A stretch of 64,000 nucleotides of DNA from Simmondsia chinensis. Taxonomy: Eukaryota; Streptophyta; Magnoliopsida; Caryophyllales; Simmondsiaceae. How positions within the stretch are numbered: position 1 is the stretch's first letter; every line of letters begins with the position of its first letter. The translations under genes and the position numbers were made by a program. The stretch is from assembly GCA_018398585.1 (NCBI GenBank), contig JAGTTD010000019.1, forward strand, positions 3,385,702 to 3,449,701. The letters run 5' to 3'. Positions 23,773 to 33,194 of this stretch are shown here, in pieces. A model generated the notes under the pieces. The model had not been told where the DNA came from. It was given only the letters and a program-made list of their open reading frames with translations, and did not search any database.

Positions 23773-24410
23773 ATGAGGAAACCAAGTAGTGGTGAGCATT
23801 TTCTATTATGAAAAACTCCTAAATTTTTTTTGGTAACGAGGGATTGGGTTGCCCCAACTAACCCCAACCCATGAGAAAGCCCACAATCCCCATAAGTAGG
23901 TAAGTCATGAGTATATCCTCAGTGAGAATCGAACTCCTGACCCCTGGGCGATAACCGCATGGGTAGGAGATACCACCAACTAAGACGCCCTCATGATGGG
24001 CAGACTTGAACCAACTAACATAGGATTAATTATTAGAAAATCTATATGTATCTATTTTAGACATGTAATTATACATTATATAGCTATATATACAATTACG
24101 TATTTTTATTGTGGAAGAGGGCGGTAACAATTAGGCATGTTCTCTTTTATACTCTACAATCGAGTAAAAATATAATCCTTCTAGAAACCGAGTAGTGGTG
24201 AGCATTTTCTATTATGAAAAACTCCTAGACTTGAGGAAACCGAGTAGTGGTGAGCATTTTCTATTATGAAAAACTCATAGACTTGTACCAACTAACATAG
24301 GATAAATGAATACAAAATCTATATGTTCGTATTTTAGATACATTGTTGATGCGGTAGCAACCAAGGATGCTCTCGTTTATACTCTTTAGTTTAGTAAAAA
24401 TAAAATTATT
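23773..24410 (+). repeat. Local tandem duplication interrupted by a SINE
   Basis: A unit containing ccRagtagtggtgagcattt and ctattatgaaaaactc occurs near 23779, at 24184-24235 and at 24236-24287 (52-bp period for the last two). The sequence after it (ccaactaacataggat and on to ttttatactct) is also duplicated (about 24011-24175 and 24291-24400). The left copy contains the SINE at 23823-23995, which the other copies lack, so the SINE came in after the duplication. Confidence 0.75.
23823..23995 (-). mobile_element. tRNA-derived SINE
   Basis: On the minus strand a box A-like GGCGTCTTAGTTGG (about 23989-23976) and a box B-like GAGTTCGATTC (23936-23926) sit at tRNA spacing; the tail is A-rich (poly-T on the plus strand near 23825). 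Comparison with the uninterrupted unit at 24184 fixes the insertion point between ctccta and gacttg. No clear duplication was found. Confidence 0.65.
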
Positions 24411-25096
24411 CAGGAAGGGGATAATGAGGTAGTTATCAAATCAGTTGTTGGCACATATTTGATTCCGGCGGACATTCTTATTTGTTAAGTTTTTAGTATG
24501 ATCAAGTCACTTTCAAACACTGATATTGAAAAGCTAATAGATCGGCAGATTGGTTGGCAAACGCTAATCAATAGGGGTTCCGGTATTTCATTGTGGGATC
24601 ATCCTCCAAACAGAGCCCTCATCCTTCTCATTCGTGACGATGCTTTAGTATTCCCTCTGAAGATTGGGCAATCTTAAGGAGTTTGTATTTACCCATTTGA
24701 AACAAGTATGTAACTATACAATAGAAATAAATAATGAATAAAAGAAATTAAATTATTATTTTCTAATAGATTACATATATTTTCTACTGTATCAATTTAT
24801 TTCTTGTATAATTTAAATTATGTCAGTTAAGTCCCATGAAAAAATTAAAGTTAAGGTAATGACATAATTTCGATCAACTAAGTCACGGATGGCGTTAGAT
24901 GGTTAAAGAATGGGTTTGTATTTAGTTATTTGCATCTCCTCTGATCACGCGGATAAAATTTACGATATTAACTTAGTTTAAAATTTTGCCACAAGAACAA
25001 AATTAACAAAACAAAAATGACTAAACTGAAACAATATAGATTATACAAGGATTAAATTGATATGATAGAAAAAGTACTAGGACTATTGACATTTAT
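24411..25096. other. Gene-free stretch, nothing recognised
   Basis: AT-rich, stops in all frames, no repeat seen elsewhere in the window. Confidence 0.4.
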
Positions 25097-25262
25097 AAAG
25101 CAAAGCAACATATTTAGTGCTCCAAAGGCTCCCGCCTAAGCAGGGTCTGGGGGAGGCGGATGTACGCAGCCTTCCCCCTTCAGGGCATTACCCCTGAAGA
25201 GAGGTTGTTTCCGAGTGTCCCCAACCTGAGGGTAAGAACTTCACAGGAGGTCACCCATCCTA
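25097..25262 (-). mobile_element. 5S-rRNA-headed SINE, copy F, 5'-truncated within box C
   Basis: On the minus strand the copy starts inside the 5S part at GGATGGGTGACCTCCTG, then has CCCTCAGGTTGGGG at the junction and the LINE-like body (GCGTACATCCGCC, GCTTAGGCGGGAGCC). The tail is GTTGCTTTGCTTT, the same as copy E near 61450. It proves that truncated copies can still carry part of the 5S head. Confidence 0.8.
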
Positions 25263-25325
25263 ATATTTTTATCACTTATATTAAATATATAGTTACATTA
25301 AAATAAAACATATGACTCACTAGAG

Positions 25326-25512
25326 CCTTGCCTCAATAGAAAGAGGCAAGTGAGAAGATAGAGTGTTACTTTAAGTTAAAAAGGTTTGGAGTTCGATTTC
25401 TCCTTGAACCTCTCCCTGAGGAATTCTTGACTTAATTGGTTCCTATGGTGTGTGGGTTGGTGCATGGGTCAGGGTTTACTGGGTAACCGAGTTCGAAATT
25501 TTAATTAATAAA
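25326..25512 (+). mobile_element. SINE-like repeat (pair with 44611-44781)
   Basis: Shares with 44611-44781 a 5' part (gatagagtgttacttta), a box B-like gagttcgattt, tcttgaacctcTYcctgagg and a 3' part ending gggtaaccgagttc. A dispersed short repeat of this form with an internal pol III-like box is probably a tRNA-derived SINE; box A is not convincing. Confidence 0.5.
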
Positions 25513-26063
25513 AATGTGTGGTACAATTCTAATACTGATTTAGTTTCTCTTCAAACTAAGGTGTGGTCCAATCAAGACCCTTAAAGACCCTTAATAATGT
25601 CATAAGTGTATCATAATCCCATAATCTGGGTAAATGGGTCCAAATGAAAAAATCTTTCATGTATAACCTTATAATACAAGTTGGTTAAAATTTGGCAGTT
25701 CCTTTGGGTAAATGGGTAAATTTGGTACATGTTAAAATTTGCGGTGTGTTTAGTTAAAACTTATGGTACAATTTTAAAAATATTTTTTTTTTTAATTTCC
25801 AAAAAAGTAAAAGACAAAATGCTCCACTTAGTTGGCAGCTAGCCACACAGCATGCTGATAAAGGCACGTTATCTTGAAAAATTACAATTTTCACGTACTA
25901 TTTTAAAAATGGTAAATTTTCGTGTATTATTTTGAGAATAAAAATATAAAATGTGATATTTAAAAAATTATCCATTCAATATTTTTCTTTGATTAATTTA
26001 CACTAAAAGTTTCTGTACTTTGTTCATTGTGTCAATTCAGTACATATACTTTTGATTGTGTTA

Positions 26064-27156
26064 TTTACAACAACAGGCCCAGTGCCATAAGGGCTCCCGC
26101 GTGAGCAGGGTCTGAGAGGGGTAGGATGTATGCAGCCTTACCGCATCAGGGGAAACCCTAATGAAAGGCTGTTTCCGAGGACCCCCAACCTGAAAAGCGA
26201 GAAGAGCATGAAAAGCATGGATAGCAAGACAAGCATGGAAGCATCGAAATGGTGTAAGCAAGAAGAAGCAAGGCAGAAAAGCGTAAAACACAGACAGGCA
26301 TGCAGGAAGCCTGGTGGCACTAGTACTAGCCTAGAAGTGCTTGTCATTCCTATCCCGCCGTATCTGTTACCCCTATAATACTACTCCACTAAGCTCTATC
26401 TAGAGCCATTTCTTCACTAAGGTTGAGATAAGCGAGGTCCTGTCGAATTGCTTCCATCCAACTCTTCTTTGGTCGGCCGCTTCGTCTCTTCCCGTCTGTA
26501 ATATGGAGTTGTTCGCATCTTCTGACAGGTGCAGTGCTCGGTCTCCTCCTAACATACCCAAACCACCTCAAACGTTGTTCTCGCAGCTTATCCTCGAGTG
26601 AGGCCACGCCTAATTTACTTCTTATTACTTTATTTCTGATCCTATCCGTTCTTGTGTGTCCACACATCCATCTCAACATCCTCATTTCTGCTACCTCCAA
26701 CTTCTGCGTGAGATGGTGCTTAACTAGCCAACACTCCACCTCGTAAGACATAGCCGGTCTTACTACCATCTTATAGTATTTTCCCTTTAACTTAAGTGGG
26801 AACTTCCCATCATACAGTACTGCCGAGGCCATCCTCCATTTAAGCCAACCCACTTTAATCCTGTTGTTAACATCTGCGTCCACTTCACCGTCTTGTTGCA
26901 CCACGGAACCCAAGTATTTAGAGCACGCTTTTTGCTGTATGCATTTTGATCCAATCTTGACCTCTTCTGTACTTGGCATGGTAGGTACACAGAACTTGAG
27001 TTCCATACACTCGGTTTTAGATCTACTAAGTCTTAAACCTTTCGATTCTAAGGCCAATCTCTAGAGTTCTAGCTTCTCATTCACCTCCTCCCTGGACTCT
27101 CCCACCAGGACTGTATCGTCCTCGAAAAGCATGCACTAAGGCAAGTCTCCCACCAA
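26064..27156 (-). mobile_element. 5'-truncated RTE-type LINE with target-site duplication
   Basis: On the minus strand the insert starts inside reverse transcriptase (FEDDTVLVGESREEVNEKLE, about 27150-27080, the FADD-type box) and runs through a C-terminal domain typical of plant RTE elements (ALESKGLRLSRSKTECMEL; CGHTRTDRIRNKVI; RRSGRPKKSW) to a stop at 26389. A 3' UTR follows and ends in the segment shared with the 5S SINEs plus a short TTGTTG tail. It is flanked by GATTGTGTTA (26054-26063 and 27157-27166). One in-frame stop interrupts the RT part; the 222-codon frame 27057-26389 is open. It ends about 440 bp upstream of the NLR start codon. Confidence 0.88.
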
Positions 27157-27599
27157 GATTGTGTTAATTTAATTCCTATAAACTTCATATAGTATCAATT
27201 TTGTCCTTAGAGTAAAATTTTGTGTTAAAGTTTTAATAAATCTTTTAGTGTTTCAACTATGGGTTAAGTTAAATTGAATCAACGGATGGATTTGTAATGG
27301 TTACTTGTATCCAACATAATTGTGCCATTAAAAATTATATCAATGAATTAATTTAAATTTGACCAAATAGCTAAATTAATACAATATAAATTATAAAAAG
27401 ATTGAATTAACACAAAAAAAAATATATAAAAACTAAACTAATCATAATAAAAAAATTTTAAAAAATGTACAACCACCTTTCAAGTTTATATATTTGAAAC
27501 AAATGAAGCACAATATCCAAACTGTCTATATATTTGAAAGCGCGATGCCAGTTCCTTTGCATAACTGCCTCCCAAACCTCTATTCCAAGCTCAATAACA

Positions 27600-30500
27600 A
27601 TGGCGGTGGAAATCGTACTCTGCAATTCTCTCCTCAAAAACCTTCGTTCTGGCCATGTCCAAGAGATGAGCATGCTATGCAATCTCAGGAAAGAACTTGA
27701 TACTCTCGACAAAACAGTCGTCAATGTCGGCCAAGTGCTTCTGGCACTTGAATCTGACAAATTCCAAGACAGCGACAGGAATCGTTCGCTCGGCAAGCTC
27801 GGCAACCTTCTCCACGAAGCCGATGACCTGATCGATCAAATTGCTTGTGCCGCATCTCAGAAAAAGACGGTTTCTTGCATTCAAGTTACCAAAGAGGTGC
27901 GTCTTTTACCATCTTCGCCTGTTCATTGCCAGATTGTTTGTGCTGTAACATTGGCTCGAAAAGTGGTTGAAATTTGTAAGAATCTTAACGATCACATCAA
28001 AAGAATGACAAATTACTTAACTGATCCGGAGACTCGTTCTAGCATTGATCTAGGCGTAATCAGAGTGGAGAAAAAGCAGGATACGGCGCAGGAGAACGCC
28101 GTTGTTGGTAGAGATGATGATAAGAAGGAAATCATAGAGAAGTTACTGGATTCTACGCCGACTGTGGAAGATCCTGTTGGTGTTGTGTGCATGTATGGAT
28201 TACCGGGGTTAGGGAAGTCGACTTTGGCTCAGCTTGTGTATTATGATGAACGGGTGGAGAACCGTTTCGAGCTGAGACTATGGGTTTGCGTCTCAAAAAT
28301 GACTAATGAGACAAGGATTCTGCAAGAGATTTTGGAGTCAATCACAAGAAGGAAGCCAAAGCCTGACGTAGTGATAGACGTGTTAGAGCGCCAACTACGA
28401 AGGGAGATTGATGGGAAACTATACTTGCTTGTTCTAGATGATTTGCGTATTCAATTTCCCAGGCAATGGAAGCGGTTGTTTAGTTCGTTATCTAAAGGCG
28501 CAAGGGGAAGTAAAATCTTGGTGACGGTTAGACCTAAGATCAAAGAAAGAGTATTCATGAATGAAAATATATACTCTTACCCATTGTCAGGCCTGTCACC
28601 AGAGGATTCCTGGGTATTAATTGAAGGGGATGTGTTATCTACAAATGTTGATGAAGGGCTAGCAGAAATAGGGAAAGACATTGTTCAAAGTTGTGGTGGT
28701 GTTCCGCTTACCGTTAGGATTTTGGGAAGCCTTTTATATGGGGAAACCAGGGAGAAATGGTTATACTATAGAAATGAGCTAATTCGGAGTGACAATAGTG
28801 AAAATGACATTACTTATCGTATATTGCAGCTAAGCTATGGTGAGCTTCCTGCTCATTTAAAAGCGTGTGTTTGCTATTGTGCACTCTTTCCCCAAGATTT
28901 CGAATTCAACAAGTGCGATTTGATTAGCTTGTGGATGGCTCAGGGGTTCCTTAATTTACGACAAGATGATCAATGCACAGAGGAAAATGATAATAACTTA
29001 GAGGATATTGCTGAGAAATGTTTTATGGAATTGCTACGTATGTGCTTCTTACAGGTGGTACAATTAGATATAGTTGGCAACATTATAAGTTGCAAAATGC
29101 ATCACTTGATCCATGATTTCGTGCTCCAAACTCGAGCAGAAAGAACTTACATGACCGGGTCAGCCGCGAAGCATGCGTCGGTTGGTTGTCGTAGAGATTC
29201 ATCATTAGAAATCCCTGCATTCCTGCTGCAAATGCAGAGGATAAGGACATTTATGTGGGTGAAGGAGCCAGATTGTGATGCAAAGCTAGACGCTTCTACT
29301 TGCAATATGTTGATTTCAAATTTCAGGTTCCTTCGAGTGCTAGACTTACATGACCTTTCCATTGCGGAGCTGCCTAATTCTACTCTAGGTGAATTAATTC
29401 ACCTTAGGTATCTTGATCTTTCCAAGAATGAATCTTTACTAACTCTTCCTCGATCAATCACAAGGCTACGAAATTTGCAAACCCTGATACTAAACTCGTG
29501 CCCCAAGTTGAAACAGTTGCCAGAGGACATAGACAAGTTAGTGAATCTGAGACAACTTGAGATCGACGAATGTGACAGCATCACTTACATGCCGCTAGCA
29601 TTGGAGAAGTTGACAACTCTTCAAATGTTAAGTAGATTTATTGTACGCCAGCCACATCGTGGACTGCAAATCCTAAGCAGCTTGAAGCAATTACAAGGAA
29701 AGCTGATAATTGAGTTTTCTGGAAAATGGGCAGTGGATATAGAAAAAGTTGCAGTAGAAAACCTCAACAGCAACAGCAAGCTAACAGAGTTAAGGATCAA
29801 TTGGGGACTAGTAACGCCCAACAATGTTGACCCGTCATCTTATGAACAGTTATTAGACCATCTCCCACCCCCTTCTGATCTCAAAATATTGTGCATAGAA
29901 GGGTACAGAGGAGCAGACTTTCCTTGCTGGGCAAGGGCAGATATGTTAGCTGACTCACTCAAAACTCTAGTGGAGGTCAGCATTGAGGGTTGTCATAAAT
30001 GCCAACATCTTCCACCTTTTGGTCGGTTGAACTCACTTAAGCGGCTTACACTTCGGCATATGGAGAGTGTACAATATGTGCAGAACATCAGCTATGAACA
30101 ATCTTTGGCAGCATCAACCCCGTTCTTCCCTGCCCTTGAAGAGCTTACCCTCCATGGTTTCTACAAGTTAGAGGGATGGTGGAAGCAAGCAGCAGAAGTA
30201 CCCATTCATCAGCCCAGCTCTTTCCCCATCTTAAAGAAGCTCGAGAAATTGAAGATATGGAGTTGCCCGCAACTGATCTTGATGCCTTTGTTCATACATG
30301 CAGCGGACATTGATCTTCGAAATGTCAATCGACGCTTGTTAGAAAACTCTGACAATATTTTGGCTCTACGGGCTCTAGCATTGCCCTCCACTAGCTCTTC
30401 TTCCCCTCCAACAACAAACACCCAATTTCATTACACAAAACGCTTACAAATCAAGGGATGCCCTGATTTGCAGAGCTTCTCAAAGGTTAGATCAGGTTTG

Positions 30501-31145
30501 GGAGGCTTGTCTAGACTCGAATATCTCGGGATTGAGGATTGTAACAAACTAGAATCTCTATCTAAGGAGTTACAACATCTAGCTTCTCTCGAAGAGCTCG
30601 AGATTTCGAGATGCAAGAATCTCGACATAAGTGGTACCGCAGCACAAGGAGATGAAAACCAAAACCAGAACGATATGCATTGGAGCTCCTTATCAAGGCT
30701 TCGTTATTTAACCTTCAAAGGGATTCCAATGATGGAGGAATTACCACCAGGATTGAGACGTGTTATTACGCTCAAGTTCTTATGGATTTCTTCATGTAAT
30801 AGCATCACTGCTTTGCCGGAGTGGATGAGAGACTTGACATCACTTCAGCACCTACGGATTGAAAGTTGTCCTGGTATAACTACGTTGCCAAATGGGCTCA
30901 GCAACCTCAACTCATTGGTTAAGGTCGAGATCACAGAATGTAATGAATTGATGGAGAGATGCAGAGAGAACACCGGGGAGGATTGGCCTAAAATTAGCCA
31001 TGCTCGAGTTTTGCTTCACAAGTCCTGGCGCCATGGACTCATGTCCGATGAACACGCCACGCAGTGGAGGTACACACAGCCTAGGAGGAATCAAGTAAAT
31101 AGATATCTTCTCTTTGTTCCTGTTGTCCCCTTTGGTGCGATATGA
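27600..31145 (+). CDS. CC-NB-ARC-LRR disease-resistance-like receptor (NLR), RGA type, single exon
   Basis: An intact 1181-residue frame. Start 27600 is chosen because MAVEIVLCNSLLKNL is the typical CNL beginning; an in-frame ATG at 27534 would add 22 atypical residues. Order: coiled-coil Rx-type N domain (1 to about 165), NB-ARC with P-loop GLPGLGKST (200-208, Lys206), RNBS-A (FELRLWVCVS), kinase-2 LLVLDDL (Asp280, Asp281), RNBS-B (SKILVTVRP), GVPL (367-370), RNBS-D (CYCALFPQDF), MHD region MHHLIHD (500-506), then LRRs to about residue 1140. NLRs of this type are cytoplasmic sensors that exchange ADP for ATP on pathogen recognition. Odd points: the third MHD residue is His, not Asp; the Trp usually after LVLDD[VL] is missing; RNBS-B has TVR instead of TTR. 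No intron, stop or frameshift. RTE LINE fragments lie on both sides. Confidence 0.93.
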   Translation: MAVEIVLCNSLLKNLRSGHVQEMSMLCNLRKELDTLDKTVVNVGQVLLALESDKFQDSDRNRSLGKLGNLLHEADDLIDQIACAASQKKTVSCIQVTKEVRLLPSSPVHCQIVCAVTLARKVVEICKNLNDHIKRMTNYLTDPETRSSIDLGVIRVEKKQDTAQENAVVGRDDDKKEIIEKLLDSTPTVEDPVGVVCMYGLPGLGKSTLAQLVYYDERVENRFELRLWVCVSKMTNETRILQEILESITRRKPKPDVVIDVLERQLRREIDGKLYLLVLDDLRIQFPRQWKRLFSSLSKGARGSKILVTVRPKIKERVFMNENIYSYPLSGLSPEDSWVLIEGDVLSTNVDEGLAEIGKDIVQSCGGVPLTVRILGSLLYGETREKWLYYRNELIRSDNSENDITYRILQLSYGELPAHLKACVCYCALFPQDFEFNKCDLISLWMAQGFLNLRQDDQCTEENDNNLEDIAEKCFMELLRMCFLQVVQLDIVGNIISCKMHHLIHDFVLQTRAERTYMTGSAAKHASVGCRRDSSLEIPAFLLQMQRIRTFMWVKEPDCDAKLDASTCNMLISNFRFLRVLDLHDLSIAELPNSTLGELIHLRYLDLSKNESLLTLPRSITRLRNLQTLILNSCPKLKQLPEDIDKLVNLRQLEIDECDSITYMPLALEKLTTLQMLSRFIVRQPHRGLQILSSLKQLQGKLIIEFSGKWAVDIEKVAVENLNSNSKLTELRINWGLVTPNNVDPSSYEQLLDHLPPPSDLKILCIEGYRGADFPCWARADMLADSLKTLVEVSIEGCHKCQHLPPFGRLNSLKRLTLRHMESVQYVQNISYEQSLAASTPFFPALEELTLHGFYKLEGWWKQAAEVPIHQPSSFPILKKLEKLKIWSCPQLILMPLFIHAADIDLRNVNRRLLENSDNILALRALALPSTSSSSPPTTNTQFHYTKRLQIKGCPDLQSFSKVRSGLGGLSRLEYLGIEDCNKLESLSKELQHLASLEELEISRCKNLDISGTAAQGDENQNQNDMHWSSLSRLRYLTFKGIPMMEELPPGLRRVITLKFLWISSCNSITALPEWMRDLTSLQHLRIESCPGITTLPNGLSNLNSLVKVEITECNELMERCRENTGEDWPKISHARVLLHKSWRHGLMSDEHATQWRYTQPRRNQVNRYLLFVPVVPFGAI

Positions 31146-31624
31146 TTACCTTCTTACTTGCCTTCATTCTTCCTAGCAGGCTAATAAAAACTTCTCTTTG
31201 TATCTAATTTGAGTGCTAATACATGTGAAGAAAAAAAGGAAATCACTACATTATTGACTCATGACTTACCAAAAAGGGACGGGACTTTTAGTGTGAATTT
31301 CAACTTCCTATTTGAGGAGCTTCCCTTTTGTTCGAACCACGGGGTCGTTTGGTACGTGGGATTATATTTGTAAGATTACAATTTTATTTTTGTTAGATTT
31401 AATATTTTATGATATATGTTTTTACCCATAATGTGGCTAAGTTACGTCGAGTGGGGTCTTGTACTCATGATTGGGTGGTTTATCCTTTCTTTTGGTTTCG
31501 TCATCTATTGTAAATGATATATGTAGTGTATATTTAATATTAAGAATTTGTTATGAACTCATGGATCCATAATGATTCATTAATTACTCGAATATCTATC
31601 TACGTTTACTCTTAACTATGCAAT

Positions 31625-31765
31625 ACAACAACAACAACAAAAAACCTAATGCCTCAAGGGCTCCCGCCTGAGCAAAGGGGGATGTACGCAGCCTTATCCC
31701 TTTAAGGTAATACCTTAAAGAGAGGCTGTTTGTGGGGACCCCCGACCTCAGAAGGCATACAACCA
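31625..31765 (-). mobile_element. RTE-LINE 3' fragment
   Basis: On the minus strand it has the shared 3' body (GCGTACATCCCCC, CAGGCGGGAGCCCTTGAGG) and a (TTG)n tail seen as acaacaacaacaac. Upstream of the shared part it reads like the LINE (TATGCCTTCTGAGGTCGGGG), not like 5S rRNA. It includes a perfect 9-bp hairpin, ctttaaggt / accttaaag (31700-31708, 31712-31720). Confidence 0.72.
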
Positions 31766-32178
31766 ATCAACGACAGATACAAAATAGCTTGGATCACTCA
31801 AGCAATCAAAATATTAATACTAGAGAATAATTTGCACGCTGATAATTATTTAGAGATCAAAGATTTCAGAGAAAGAATAAGGAAGTCATAACAATCGAGA
31901 AAGAAAACCAACGGTCATAATTCAATAACATAATAGAAAAGTCATTCACAATGGCATATAACAGAAGTTTCTGCAAATATATGAATTGGAGGAATGGAGA
32001 TGCTTGTGTAACAGTTTAGGGTGATGCTGAGGCTGGAAAAGGTATGAGAATATTATTTTTCGATATATACATGTCCTTCATGATACGATAATTATTTGAC
32101 ATTCGTAAAAAATTCGCATTAAGCTTAAATTAAATCAAAATAAGTATTTTTCCTTTTCTTCATATGATTATTTGTAAC

Positions 32179-32365
32179 TATCATTTTCTTTATCCATGAA
32201 AATCACAACTAAAATTTTTGATGAAGTGGATTTTGAACCTAGGATCCCTATCATTTTCTTTATCCATGAAAATCGCAACTAAAATTTTTGATGAAGTGAA
32301 TTTTGAACCTAGGATCTCGTGCTTGGGATTAAGTAGCTTGACCACTACGCCAAACACAATAGCGT
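32179..32365 (-). mobile_element. tRNA-derived SINE with internal 70-bp tandem duplication
   Basis: On the minus strand a box A-like GGCGTAGTGGTCAAGC and box B-like CCTAGGTTCAAAA are spaced as in a tRNA. The downstream part is present twice in tandem (32179-32248 and 32249-32318), nearly identical, each containing gaacctaggatc. Confidence 0.6.
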
Positions 32366-33194
32366 ATTAGCTTATTATTTATATTTTGTGATAAATATAA
32401 TTTTTGTTTTGGTGATTTCTGGTTACAATTCAGATCTCTGATTAGCACAAGTTGGGCCAAATGTGGGTCGTTTAGTTCAAGTCAAGTCATTTCGAGTTTC
32501 GTGTAAGCTTAGATTGGGTAAAGTTCAGGTCTTTGATTAGCACAGGTTCAGTCAAGCATGGGTCATTCAGTTCAAGTCAAGTACTTCAAGTTTCGGGTAA
32601 GGTTTGAGTCGTGTCATTTTCATGTTCAAATCTTAAGTAATTTTTGAATTTTTTGGGTTAGATATAGGTCAGATTAGGTATCAGGCTAAATTGGATCATA
32701 TTTTTTGCAGCTCTCCTAACAAAAATCTATATATTTGGCCAAACTTTAAAAGAAACTATTTTTTTTTAAATATTCTTTATAAAAAGTAATAAGCTAGTTT
32801 TATTTAAAAAATATTTAATTTTTACTTCTACTTTCACTTTAAAAAAAAGTTTACAATTTTTTTTCCTACTTATATAAGAATTTTTCTTTTTACAACAAAT
32901 ATATAATAATTAAATTAAGGCAAAGTTGTACAAAAGAAAAGTGGAAGTTATTGACGGAAAAAAAATTTATTATTATAAGAACAATAATATAACTATAAAT
33001 AATAAAGGTTAAAAATTACTTTAAAAATTAATAATTTTATTCTAATAATAATAATTTTATTCGACAAAAACATTAATGAAAAGGATTCTTATCCAAAAAA
33101 AATTACTAAAAACCATTGGCAAAAGGTCATAAACCAAACCCATTTCGCAGTCCAACGCCCAAATTCATCTCCCCACCAAATTTCTCACCGGAAA

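Larger units (their letters stand above)
31146..33194. other. Intergenic DNA between NLR and ECHIA
   Basis: No gene seen. It contains an RTE tail (about 31625-31765), a tRNA-like SINE with a 70-bp duplication (32179-32365), two loose copies of a gttcaagtcaagt-type phrase (32440-32620) and AT-rich DNA up to the ECHIA start. Confidence 0.55.

Noticed and set aside
26130..26378. 82-residue plus-strand frame
   Set aside because: Antisense to the RTE 3' UTR; no protein features.
27534..27599. Upstream start for the NLR
   Set aside because: The 22 extra residues do not look like a CNL beginning, whereas MAVEIVL at 27600 does.
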